A stretch of 64,000 bases of DNA, from positions 3,132-67,131 of the forward strand of contig DIXT01000006.1 in the NCBI GenBank assembly GCA_002436085.1, in the 5' to 3' direction. The DNA is from Anaerolineaceae bacterium UBA6073. GTDB lineage: Bacteria; Chloroflexota; Anaerolineae; Anaerolineales; Anaerolineaceae. The notes beneath the pieces were generated by a model. The model searched no databases. It saw only the letters and a program-made list of their open reading frames with translations, and was not told the DNA's origin. The first letter of the stretch is position 1; each line of letters begins with the position of its first letter. Made by a program: the position numbers and the translations under genes. This document shows positions 26,701 through 34,482 of the stretch, piece after piece.

Positions 26701-26869
26701 TGAAAGCAGCCGATGGATTTCTGCCTTCCTTCCAGCCCCAGTTCAGGTAATGTTTGAGGGGCGCAGCGTCCGCCCGGCGCACGTCGTCGTAAGCGCGCAA
26801 ATAATAACGGGCATCAAACGCTCCGCCAAGGGTAATGAGCAGGAAATCAAGACTTTTTTTGAAAATCAT
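23735..26869 (-). CDS. RgpF-like rhamnan synthesis protein with HAD domain
   Basis: 1044 aa, multidomain. Residues 15-95: two copies of the same short repeat seen in the ATP-grasp/GT4 protein (YDDVRRADAAPLKHYLNWG and QANPDVHSAGVNPLAHYLRH, each ending EGRNP or EGRLP). About 180-440: an RgpF-like domain (HMHIFYSELIPEFVRYIANM, VPNRGRDLAPFF, AHFHTKKS). From about 448: a HAD-type domain opening with GFDVFDTLL and later TDTCLP and MTGDNERSDFQIP. The last third (YFLSREGRLMKAVYDAW, VADVGYGGTVQGHLNKIL) often accompanies such HAD modules. It probably builds or modifies a rhamnose polymer using the dTDP-rhamnose made next door. Confidence 0.82.
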   Translation of the reverse strand: MIFKKSLDFLLITLGGAFDARYYLRAYDDVRRADAAPLKHYLNWGWKEGRNPSAAFNTAFYLQANPDVHSAGVNPLAHYLRHGKKEGRLPRPGVLSQGASARANPFKRAFRTAARKLFRVLPLPILQRQPLKAFVLKRFPRLFSLTRSGHGGAVFFDPSYTPGNLVDLAEVQPAGSFNRQIAVHMHIFYSELIPEFVRYIANMPFPYDLYISVVSEDAHPLCKQAFSGLPNLRKLTVQIVPNRGRDLAPFFLTFGALLKQYDVVAHFHTKKSLYNQGATLGWREYLLGELLGSREQIQRIFNLLQDDSPYGMVYPQTYFFVPCEAHTWLANRPLAGQLQERLGFEELPDGYFDFPAGSMFWARKEALLPLFNTGFTLEEFPEESGQTDGTLAHTLERFLGVSTTNQGFKIAILKDKLNYSWSAWRFDHILQRPYSDLKEAYNSPAVKLVGFDVFDTLLCRPLLDPEAAKKIVARRSSAQNGLLFLRYRALAESQARALKGSDVGLDETYQQLQQLSGLGAEEVAELRALEESVENSSVRPRAEGVQLYQDALRSGKPTVIITDTCLPEANIADMLRAADIERWDKLFVSNTIGARKDTGELYERVLAQYALKPEAFVMTGDNERSDFQIPMESGSESVHILRPIEIARGMPRLTALVDQLNKRADLDEELTLGPILLHNFSRLVYPDLDPTSLFPVTPENIGYSLIGPLLISFSQWLLGKAREDGVDRLYFLSREGRLMKAVYDAWTADLPDAPRSEYLVVSRRCSSMAALSSFEDILNIARTTYFPNTLVKLLNTRYGITPSAEKWQEISRAENLGPESILEIQYKKIGRLEAVLSLLRDEISARAESEKAGLLQQLAELGIPAAKNPAVADVGYGGTVQGHLNKILGKPVHGYYLLTDERSRLVADRYGVHLRGCFGENISSGLEGPLLFRYSFEVEKLLSSNDAQVEFYGVENGRAVGHFRPLTPAEIEPAPIRDGIRAGALQYAADLAEIRRTLLPDLRPSSFAASLLMDAFLTNQSAAEKALLSGIILDDYYCGRDLVA

Positions 26870-27111
26870 TTTGTTTGTAAGCTGCTATCCGACGGTGTTT
26901 CTGTGTTTGTGGCTCGCGGTCAATCTGATTTTACTACAAGCAATAACCCTGCAAACTCGGTGTCGCGAAGGCGGCACAATGCGGGTGTGGCATAATAGGG
27001 AATAGAAGACGGGCAGATGCCCTGCCTGAATTACGAAAACACAGGTCCGCGCAGCGGACCCAAGCTGATACCGCTCAGCAGGCTTTGTTTTAGGCGGCAG
27101 GAAAAACGAGG

Positions 27112-28755
27112 ATGAAAAAACCTAACCCAACGCAAAAGTCAGGCAAAGATGGGCACAGCAAACTCTGGAACATATTGTTGCTCCTGGCGCTGCTGGCATT
27201 TGGAGCCAAGTGTGTTTCTATCGCGCTCACAACGCCTTTCAGTTTTGATGGAAGTCAGACGGCACAGGTAGCACGCAGCCTGGCGGAGAACGGTTCTTAT
27301 ACGACCACCTATGACCGCCCGATTGAGTTTGATCCGATAATTACGACAGGCTTGCCGGTGATTTTGCCTGTCGCGCTTAGCTTCAAGCTGTTTGGCAGCA
27401 CATTCAGCGCCGGCCTGATGCTGAACGCGCTTTACGCGTGGCTTTTTGCTGCTGCTGCGGCGTGGTATCTGCTGCGCAGTCTCAGGCTGCATCCTTTCTA
27501 CGCGCTGCTGGCGCTGGGGCTGCTCGCGGTCACGCCGCAGATGGGCATCTGGGCGTTTGGCTTGTACGGCGAGATGCCAATGCTGTTTTACCTGATGCTC
27601 ACGGCGATTTTGCTGCAGCGGTTTGAAACACACCGTACGCGCAGGACTCTGTTTTGGGCTGGCCTTTGCCTTGGGCTGGCCGGGCTGACCAAAATGGTCG
27701 CGCTGATTGCCCTGCCCGCGGTTGCCGCCGCGCTCGCGTACACGCGTTTTTGGAACCGCGAACGCAGCGCCGGTGAGTCGAATGGTTTTAAGGGCTTCTT
27801 CCTGGATTTGCTAGTCTTCGCGCTGGGGCTGCTGCTGCCTTTCGCGGCTTACGAGCTGTACCAGATCCTGGTACTGGGCGTGGACGCGTATTTACTCAGA
27901 CTGTCTCAGCGGGTATCTTTTGTGCTGAGCCATCCGAGTTTGCTTGAGAATCAGAACAGTCTGAACAACTTAATTCGAAAATTATTCAGTCATTTCCGTC
28001 GGCTCTCCACTTACATTGGAATGAAAACTCGTATTGCTGCCCTGCTCATGCTGGTAGTGATGGTGGCTTTGGGACTACATTTGACGGTAATTTTTTCGGG
28101 CGTGAACAGAGTGTTGGGAAATAATCGAAATCGGTCCGCTGTGAATGCGAGTGGATTGTTTTTAGTCATTTTAACCCTTGCACTGTTTGGTTGGTGGCTG
28201 CTCCTCACTGGCCACCCGTGGGAACGCTATATTTTTCCTGGAATCGTGCTCCTAAATATTCTACTGGTCAGCGCACTCGGTCTGGTATGTAAGGGTGAGT
28301 ACACTTCTCCGGGTAATTTGGTGGGTTTCAGAACCGGCTTATTACATCTTTTCCTTATGATTAGCGTTACCTTATTAACGGCGGCCTGGGGCGTGCAGTC
28401 ATTCCGCCAGGGCACCTACAAAATCTCCTTCCAAGATACAGAGGAAAAAACAGGGTATTTGCGGGCGGCAGCCTTTATTCAGGGCTTGCCGGAGGACACC
28501 AGGGTTTTTGGCTATGGATGGTGGCAGGCGCCGGTGCTTTCATTCGCCGCCGACACCCAATTCTATGATTTTTACGCGCATCCCGAACTGCTGGCGCCGG
28601 GGAAGCTTAAGGACACCTTTCTCGTCAGCGACCTGTACGTGGCGTATCTGGATCCGGAAAGCCTCCAGAGCGTGCTGAGTAATTTTGAGTATGAGCTGGT
28701 TTATCAAGACAAACCAAACGAACTCTCCATCTACCAGCTAACAGACCGCCCCTAG
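27112..28755 (+). CDS. Multi-pass membrane glycosyltransferase, GT39/ArnT-like
   Basis: 547 aa with about ten membrane helices. The first outside loop has FSFDGSQTAQVARSLAENG, the position of the catalytic acid region in GT39-like enzymes that use lipid-phosphate sugars; here one Asp is seen instead of the usual DE. A soluble C-terminal piece (about 445-547) follows the last helix. The stretch 27940-28400 is visibly more AT-rich than the flanks although the frame stays open. A further in-frame segment lies after the TAG stop (see the remnant at 28756). Start ATG with AGGAAAAACGAGG. Confidence 0.75.
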   Translation: MKKPNPTQKSGKDGHSKLWNILLLLALLAFGAKCVSIALTTPFSFDGSQTAQVARSLAENGSYTTTYDRPIEFDPIITTGLPVILPVALSFKLFGSTFSAGLMLNALYAWLFAAAAAWYLLRSLRLHPFYALLALGLLAVTPQMGIWAFGLYGEMPMLFYLMLTAILLQRFETHRTRRTLFWAGLCLGLAGLTKMVALIALPAVAAALAYTRFWNRERSAGESNGFKGFFLDLLVFALGLLLPFAAYELYQILVLGVDAYLLRLSQRVSFVLSHPSLLENQNSLNNLIRKLFSHFRRLSTYIGMKTRIAALLMLVVMVALGLHLTVIFSGVNRVLGNNRNRSAVNASGLFLVILTLALFGWWLLLTGHPWERYIFPGIVLLNILLVSALGLVCKGEYTSPGNLVGFRTGLLHLFLMISVTLLTAAWGVQSFRQGTYKISFQDTEEKTGYLRAAAFIQGLPEDTRVFGYGWWQAPVLSFAADTQFYDFYAHPELLAPGKLKDTFLVSDLYVAYLDPESLQSVLSNFEYELVYQDKPNELSIYQLTDRP

Positions 28756-29189
28756 TTTGCCTATCTGCCCTTCACCCCGGAGGACAGGGTGGCCGTGGCC
28801 TACTTGGGCATTGACTTTCGACTCGTACAGGTCAGCGCCTTTGTGCGCAACGCTGAAATTTACGAGGAAACAGCGCCAGGAAAATGGGCCAACCGCTCTT
28901 CCGCATACCCCTTGCGCTATTCCGGCGACCGCTCCCTTACAGTGGAAATGTGGTTTGAAGACCCTGAAGCGTATTCAACACGTCCGCTTGAGCTTTCGGT
29001 GTATGCCAATCGCGAACTTGTTCTAAGTTCGTGATAAACAGCAACGGAGAACAGCGCTTTTACGTGCCTCTGAGCGCTGTTCAGGCTGAGACGCTCGAAC
29101 TTACGCTGTTGTGTAACACGCAAATCATTTATGATGACCCCGGCAGTGTGCTTAGTTTCAAGATCCTGAACTTGCAGCTGGAACTGTGA
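28756..29189 (+). pseudogene. Frameshifted coding remnant after the GT39-like gene
   Basis: Directly after the TAG at 28753-28755 the same frame stays open for about 92 codons (PFTPEDRVAVAYLGIDFRLV, YSGDRSLTVEMWFEDPEAYS) up to TGA-TAA near 29033. The sequence then continues in another frame from GTG 29031 for 52 codons (EQRFYVPLSAVQAETLELTL) to the TGA at 29187-29189. The two pieces join into one beta-rich domain of the kind expected at the C-terminus of membrane glycosyltransferases. One nonsense codon and one frameshift would explain it, or sequencing error. No separate start with a ribosome site was found. The remaining DNA to 29278 has a TATAAT at 29235. Confidence 0.5.
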
Positions 29190-29278
29190 ATATCCGGGTT
29201 TTTTGCTGGAAAAAACAACTTGGGAAGGCTCAGGTATAATCAGTTTGTATCTTTCTTCATTGGGGATTTAGGTTCCTT

Positions 29279-30667
29279 ATGGCCACTAAAAAGAACGCCA
29301 GACGAAAAACCAACCAGGACCCTGCCGCGCAGCGCCTGCTTCTGGCTGTTCTGCTGCTTACCTTTGCGGTCTGTGCGGGGCTGCTGGCCTTTACCCTGAA
29401 AGAGGGCATCGTCCCGGACGAGAAGGCGCATTTCATCTTCGCCAAATACTACGCTGGCACTTGGGGCATCCCCCCGGATGTGCCCGAAACCTACGCGCAG
29501 GGCTGGTACATCGCGCATTACCCCTTCCTTTACCATTGGCTCGCCGGACGGGTCATCAACCTCACGCAGTTTTTAGCCCCCGCCGCTTCGGACCGGGCGT
29601 TGCTGGTCGTCCTGCGTCTGACCAGCGTGCTCTTTGCGGCCGGCACCTTGTTTATGACTTACCTCTTATCCCGGGAACTCATCCGCAAAAAGTGGTGGCC
29701 GCTGCTGCCGGTCTTTTTGCTGGCAAACACCCTCATGTTCACCTTCCTGGCAGGCGGGGCGAACTACGACAACCTGACCAATTTGCTGTGCACCGCGGGG
29801 CTGTATTTCCTGATGCGCGTTTTTGGCGGGCGGGATTATCTCAGCAACAGCCTGGGCTGGCTCATCTGCATCTGCCTGGCGTGCCTGGTGAAGTTCGCGG
29901 TTCTGCCCCTGGCGCTGCTTACTTTTCTTGCCTGGCTCGGCTTTAGCATCTGGAAACGAAAAACGAACTTCCCGCTGCCAAAATGGAACGCCGGACGGAT
30001 TGTGCTGCTGGCTGCGGCTCTGCTGCTGGTGCTGGGCAACCTGGGGCTGTATGGATACAACCTGCTTGTTTTCCGCGAGGTGCTGCCCGACTGCGAGGAT
30101 ATGTTCCAGGCGGCGCAGTGCGCGCTCAGCCCTTATAACGACCGTCTGAAGGAACTGGGGCTGCCGCAGAAGCTGACCATTCCGGAAAGCATCCGGCAGG
30201 GCTACCCGGATCCGCTGGAATACCTGACCGGCTTCTGGTTCAAGGACATGCTCACAAAGACGTACGGCATCCTGGGGCATAAGTCCTACTTCCCGGGGCA
30301 TATCATCACGGTCTACCAGCTCTTTTACCTGGGGATGCTGCTTCTGGCGGCGCGCTTCTGGCATAAGCCCACGTTTGCGGTCTGGAGCGCGCTTGGCATC
30401 ATTGCCGGTTTCGTGCTGGCAATTTTTGTGGTGAACTTTGAGAGCGAGCTGACCTACGGCTTCAAGCAAATCTCGCTGCAGGGGCGCTACCTCTTCCCGG
30501 TGATCGCGCTGTTCTACGCGCTGACCGCCTATACGCAAAGCCTGGTGAAGCCGAAATTCCTGCGGGTGCTGTTGGTCGTGCTAACTTGCGCGCTGTTCGT
30601 CTTCGGCGGACCGATAAAATTCCTGACCCTGGCGGATAAGGCTTTCGCCGGCTGGTTCCTGCCTTAG
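29279..30667 (+). CDS. Multi-pass membrane glycosyltransferase-like protein
   Basis: 462 aa with about ten membrane helices. The first loop reads LKEGIVPDEKAHFIFAKYYA, with Asp-Glu as in GT39/GT-C enzymes. Next come helices with a long central loop (CEDMFQAAQCALSPYNDRLK). Unlike the neighbouring gene it ends with the last helix and has no soluble domain. Probably transfers a lipid-linked sugar on the outer face of the membrane. Start ATG at 29279. TATAAT at 29235-29240 may be its minus-10, though no good minus-35 is visible. Confidence 0.75.
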   Translation: MATKKNARRKTNQDPAAQRLLLAVLLLTFAVCAGLLAFTLKEGIVPDEKAHFIFAKYYAGTWGIPPDVPETYAQGWYIAHYPFLYHWLAGRVINLTQFLAPAASDRALLVVLRLTSVLFAAGTLFMTYLLSRELIRKKWWPLLPVFLLANTLMFTFLAGGANYDNLTNLLCTAGLYFLMRVFGGRDYLSNSLGWLICICLACLVKFAVLPLALLTFLAWLGFSIWKRKTNFPLPKWNAGRIVLLAAALLLVLGNLGLYGYNLLVFREVLPDCEDMFQAAQCALSPYNDRLKELGLPQKLTIPESIRQGYPDPLEYLTGFWFKDMLTKTYGILGHKSYFPGHIITVYQLFYLGMLLLAARFWHKPTFAVWSALGIIAGFVLAIFVVNFESELTYGFKQISLQGRYLFPVIALFYALTAYTQSLVKPKFLRVLLVVLTCALFVFGGPIKFLTLADKAFAGWFLP

Positions 30668-30841
30668 TTACTTCCCCCGATCTTTTTGTTTGGATTAGAT
30701 GTGCCCCCGTGCAAATAGGCGCGGCTATTCACGGCTTCGGAAAGGCAGGATTTTTGGCAACGCCTTGGGGTTAATCGTAATTGGGGGTTGTCGGCTTGCT
30801 TGCGGAAGGGTGGGGCGTCCGATAGTGCGAACGCTCTGAGG

Positions 30842-32320
30842 CTACCCGTCTTTCTTTTCCTGGTCTGAATCCTGTTCAGCTCTCTCCACAGCCTGCTCTT
30901 CTACAGCCGCTTTCTTTTTGCGCGCAGCGAACAGCAGCAGCCCGCCCGCGCCTGCCAGCAGCGCGACCACCGGTATTAGCCAGAGCGGATCCGCGCCTGA
31001 AATTTGTTCCCATAAGCCTGGCGCGGCGCTTGCTGTGGGCGTGGAGCTGGGCAGCGGTGTGCGCGTAGGCGTGGGCTGCAGGGTGGGCGTCTGGGTGAGG
31101 GTAGGGGTCACCGGCGAGGGTGTCGGGGTTATTGTGGCGGGCGGGGTGACGTCCAGGAGCAGTTTCTCGCCGGCCCACAGCGTGTAGTTTACCGTCATGT
31201 TATTCCAGCGCAGCAGGTCTTCCACCGCAATGCCGTAATAATTCGCAATCCAGGTGAAGTTCTGTCCTTCCCCGACGGTATGGTAATACTTGCCGTCCGC
31301 AGCAGGCGTCAGCATTTCCAGCGGGGTGAGCGGGCGCGGCGTGGGGGTGGGCGTAACGTTGCCCGGGTCGATGAGCAGAATCTGCCCGATTTGCAGCGGC
31401 ATGTCAAGCGTCAGAGCGTTCAGCGCCAGAATGCGTTCGATGCTTACGCCGTAGACCTGGCTGATCAGAGTCAGGTTTTGGTACGCCCCGACGGTGTGCG
31501 TAATTTTCCCGTCCGGTCCGGGCGGGTTAGCGCTGAAGTATCCCATCGGGGTGGGCGTCTGGTAGCCCGGTGCGTTGGGGTTGAGGATTACCAGCAGCTG
31601 CCCGACCTGCAGGGTGCTGCCTTCGGGCAGGTTGTTCCAGCGGAGGATTTCCTTGATGGTGACCTGGTACGCCACCGCGATGGCCCAGAAGGACTGGCCG
31701 GACTGGACTTCGTGCACGATGCGTCCGTTGGCGTCCGGCGCGGCAATTGCGACCGGCACAACCACGCCGTAGCCTCCTCCGCCGCCAACAGGTCCGCCGG
31801 GGGAGGTGTAGGTGCCGCATTCTTTGCCGGAGACGTATGCCGCCTGCAGGATGTAATAAGTGGAGCCGTTGGAGGCCCGCGCGACACCCGCGCCGACGTT
31901 GCAGTAATACGACATCGTGGCGGGACGCATATGGTCCGGGTCTGCCCACATCAGCATGATTTCATCAATGCCGGCATTGTAGCCAATGGCAAAGTTTTCC
32001 GTAGCCCAGACCGTGCCCCCGCCGCCGTAGCCGGCTGCCGCGATGCGCCCTTTTACATCGCCAATGTGCCAGGAGAGCAGTTGATCCGCCATAATCTGGG
32101 CCGTACCCTGCGCCACCGCGTCGATAATCGGGTCTTCAATGAGCGCGGGCAGACCGTTCGACATGCGCAGGGTGTTCATGGCCATAATCAGGTCCCCGGC
32201 GGAGACATTCGCAAGCGGCATGGGCTCCGCTTCGGCTGCGGCCTTGTGGGTTGGCTGCCAGGCGAGCGAGAACAGTAAAAAAACAGCGATGAGCACGCTA
32301 AAGTGTTTGAGACGGGACAT
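30842..32320 (-). CDS. CAP-domain protein with three LysM domains and a C-terminal anchor
   Basis: 492 aa envelope protein. Signal peptide 1-29; CAP/SCP domain about 38-170 (MNTLRMSNGLPALIEDPIID, LLSWHIGDVKGRIAAAGY). Three LysM domains follow at about 200-247, 273-316 and 342-386 (for example VQSGQSFWAIAVAYQVTIKE), each able to bind peptidoglycan-type glycan. Then a Thr/Pro linker (PTPTRTPLPSSTP), a membrane helix near 440-462 and a charged tail. The final helix and tail suggest anchoring at the cell membrane with the CAP domain outside. 174 bp separate it from the upstream convergent gene (no signal seen). Divergent from the next gene across 216 bp. Confidence 0.86.
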   Translation of the reverse strand: MSRLKHFSVLIAVFLLFSLAWQPTHKAAAEAEPMPLANVSAGDLIMAMNTLRMSNGLPALIEDPIIDAVAQGTAQIMADQLLSWHIGDVKGRIAAAGYGGGGTVWATENFAIGYNAGIDEIMLMWADPDHMRPATMSYYCNVGAGVARASNGSTYYILQAAYVSGKECGTYTSPGGPVGGGGGYGVVVPVAIAAPDANGRIVHEVQSGQSFWAIAVAYQVTIKEILRWNNLPEGSTLQVGQLLVILNPNAPGYQTPTPMGYFSANPPGPDGKITHTVGAYQNLTLISQVYGVSIERILALNALTLDMPLQIGQILLIDPGNVTPTPTPRPLTPLEMLTPAADGKYYHTVGEGQNFTWIANYYGIAVEDLLRWNNMTVNYTLWAGEKLLLDVTPPATITPTPSPVTPTLTQTPTLQPTPTRTPLPSSTPTASAAPGLWEQISGADPLWLIPVVALLAGAGGLLLFAARKKKAAVEEQAVERAEQDSDQEKKDG

Positions 32321-32536
32321 ATTTCATATATACCACAATTCCAGGCATGCTATTTGCGCTGAAATCAAGCGCATCAGGTCAGGGGATAATATTAACGAGC
32401 TGTAGTTGATAGGTCAAATGAAAATGTTACCGACAATTCTTTATGGTGTTCGTGTTCCCGCAAAAGCGAAAGGAGGATAAAATAGGTTTACGATGTGTAC
32501 TGCGACACAAAAGTTGTGCATTGCAAGGAGTCCGCG

Positions 32537-33559
32537 GTGAAAAAGCTTGTCATTCAAATTCCGGCCTACAACGAAGCAGAAAATATCGCCGGCACACTGG
32601 CTGATATTCCCCGCCAATACGCAGGGATTGACGAAGTACAAGTGATCGTCATTGACGACGGCTCCACGGACGGCACAGCCAGAGTGGCGCTGGAAAACGG
32701 CGCCGACGCGGTCATCCGCCACCGGCGCAACCGCGGGCTTTCGCGCGCCTTTATTTCCGGGATCCAGTTCGCGCTGGCGCTCGGCGCGGACATCGTTGTC
32801 AACACCGACGCCGACAATCAGTACCCGGGCGGAGAAATTCAGCGCTTAATTCAGCCGATTCTGGATGATTCCGCAGACCTGGTGATTGGCGACCGGAATC
32901 CGGCGCAAAATGTGCATTTTTCCGCCCTAAAACGCAAAATGGAAGCGTTTGGCAGTTGGATCGCGCGGAAAGTATCGGGGACCACCGTGCCGGATACCGT
33001 CAGCGGCTTCAGAGCCTATTCGCGCTACGCGGCGCTGCCGCTGCAGGTGTTCAACCCGTATTCGTACACGCTCGAGACGCTGGTGCAGGCGGGCAAGAGC
33101 CAGATGAAAATCGCGCACATTCCGATCCGAACCAACCCGAACCTGCGTGAGTCAAGGCTACACAAGGGCTTGCTGCACTTCGTCTGGAAGCAAAGCGGCG
33201 TGATTGTGCGCTCGTATGTGCTTTATCAGCCGCTGCGTACTTTTGTGTCGCTTGGTGCTGTCTTTCTGGCAGTCGGTCTGGCGCTGCTGCTGCGCTTCCT
33301 GATTTACTATTTCATCACCGATACCGCCGGGCGGCTGCTGCAGTCTGTTACGATTGGCGGCACGCTCACCATTGTGGGCATTATCTTCATCATCATTGGC
33401 TTCATCGGGGATTCCGTGCGGGCCAGCCGCCAGATTGCTGAGGAAATTCTGATTTCCCTGCGCGACAAAACCCGCGTGGGTGCGCTTTCCCAGGTGCGGG
33501 AATTCAACGGCCAGCCGGTCTTCACGCCTGAGCATCCTTTCCCCGCCGGCGAGCAGTAG
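32537..33559 (+). CDS. GT2 glycosyltransferase, DPM1/polyprenol-phosphate type
   Basis: 340 aa. GT-A domain 1-230: IQIPAYNEAENIAGTL, IVIDDGSTDG, NTDADNQYPGGEIQ (DxD) and VSGFRAYSRYAALPL. Two membrane helices at about 245-270 and 283-305 and a cytoplasmic tail follow. This build is typical of enzymes that charge a polyprenyl phosphate with a sugar, which then serves GT-C enzymes such as the two upstream. GTG start at 32537 behind AAGGAG; no ATG start fits. It is followed by a 922-bp intergenic region rich in repeats. Confidence 0.88.
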   Translation: MKKLVIQIPAYNEAENIAGTLADIPRQYAGIDEVQVIVIDDGSTDGTARVALENGADAVIRHRRNRGLSRAFISGIQFALALGADIVVNTDADNQYPGGEIQRLIQPILDDSADLVIGDRNPAQNVHFSALKRKMEAFGSWIARKVSGTTVPDTVSGFRAYSRYAALPLQVFNPYSYTLETLVQAGKSQMKIAHIPIRTNPNLRESRLHKGLLHFVWKQSGVIVRSYVLYQPLRTFVSLGAVFLAVGLALLLRFLIYYFITDTAGRLLQSVTIGGTLTIVGIIFIIIGFIGDSVRASRQIAEEILISLRDKTRVGALSQVREFNGQPVFTPEHPFPAGEQ

Positions 33560-33610
33560 AGAGAGCATTTCACTGTTGTCATTGGCAGTCCCCACGGGAC
33601 TGCTGATTCG

Positions 33611-33683
33611 TCTTTGCGAGCCCCCGCTGCTGGGACTGCACGAGAGCCGGAAGTACCGGAAGGGGGCGCGGCAATCTGCCCGT
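33611..33683 (+). repeat. Repeat family A, copy 6
   Basis: TCTTTGCGAGCCCCCGCTGC, spacer with GGAAGTACCGGAAGGGGGC, then GCGGCAATCTGCC. Closest to copies 2 and 5 in the 10-12 kb region. Confidence 0.78.
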
Positions 33684-33717
33684 CTCCCTCACCATCTAAT
33701 CCTAATCTGCAGTAGTT

Positions 33718-33846
33718 GTAGGTTGGGTGCAGCGACGCAGGAGCGCAACCCAACACTGACATATCCCCGCCTACTGCATTTTGTTGGGTTTCGCTTCACA
33801 AATATATCTACATGATAACGACCCGATGCCGCTCCACCCAACCTAC
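33718..33846 (+). repeat. Repeat family B, copy 2 (129 bp)
   Basis: Ends GTAGGTTGGGTG and CACCCAACCTAC, same length as the copies at 10623 and 33960. It is followed by linker GGCAGCAAGCAGAGAGCCTG and a truncated A element (33883-33942, AGGGAGACCG to CGGCAATCTGCC, lacking the CGAGCCCCCGC part). Together they form one 242-bp composite that is repeated directly downstream. Confidence 0.82.
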
Positions 33847-33959
33847 CACTGGCAGCAAGCAGAGAGCCTGAGCTGTGCCAACAGGGAGACCGCTGCGTTC
33901 CTCGCGGTGACGCGCGCTTCGGCGCGGCAATCTGCCTTTGAATCTGGCATCGAGTAGTC

Positions 33960-34088
33960 GTAGGTTGGGTGCAGCGACGCAGGAGCGCAACCCAACACTG
34001 ACATATCCCCGCCCACTGTATTTTGTTGAGTTTCGCTTCATTAATTTTATTGCTTAATAACGACCCGATGCCGCTGCACCCAACCTAC
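33960..34088 (+). repeat. Repeat family B, copy 3 (129 bp)
   Basis: Second unit of a direct tandem of the 242-bp B-linker-A composite. The A part is at 34125-34190, again with the central GC-rich block deleted. It differs from copy 2 mainly in the AT-rich middle (TTCATTAATTTTATTGCTTA). Confidence 0.82.
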
Positions 34089-34188
34089 CACTGGCAGCGA
34101 GCAGAGAGCCTGAGCTGTGCCGACAGGGAGACCGCTTCGTTCCTCGCGGTGACGTGCGCTTCGGCGCGGCAATCTGCCCGTCTCCCTT

Positions 34189-34482
34189 TCGATCTAATCC
34201 TTATCGGCAGCTTCAACAATAAGACCACTCATCGCATTGAAACTGCAAAAAGAATCGACAGGGTTTGCACGTCTGACCATCCTTTCCTCCATCTGCGATC
34301 ATTAAAATCGCCTGGTTCTGTGCTTGGGACGGGAAAAATCCCTGCAGCTTAAAAAGCCGGAATTTTTTAGAAAAATACCTCCCGACCACCAAACTCCATA
34401 TGCTATACTTTGATAGCGGTGGACGTACGCGGGTGGAATACTCCATCCTTACAATAAATTACTGAAGGATCAGCACGGCGTT
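34189..34482. other. Intergenic leader before dnaE
   Basis: About 290 bp after the repeats without a credible reading frame. The only signal is an extended minus-10 promoter near 34401. The rest shows nothing recognisable. Confidence 0.6.
34401..34409 (+). promoter_or_regulatory. Extended minus-10 promoter for dnaE
   Basis: TGCTATACT, that is TGn plus TATACT (5 of 6), about 74 bp before the ATG at 34483. No clear minus-35, as is common with extended minus-10 promoters. Confidence 0.42.

Noticed and set aside
31280..32278. 332-codon plus-strand frame over the CAP-LysM gene
   Set aside because: Shadow. The opposite strand has a signal peptide, CAP and LysM motifs.
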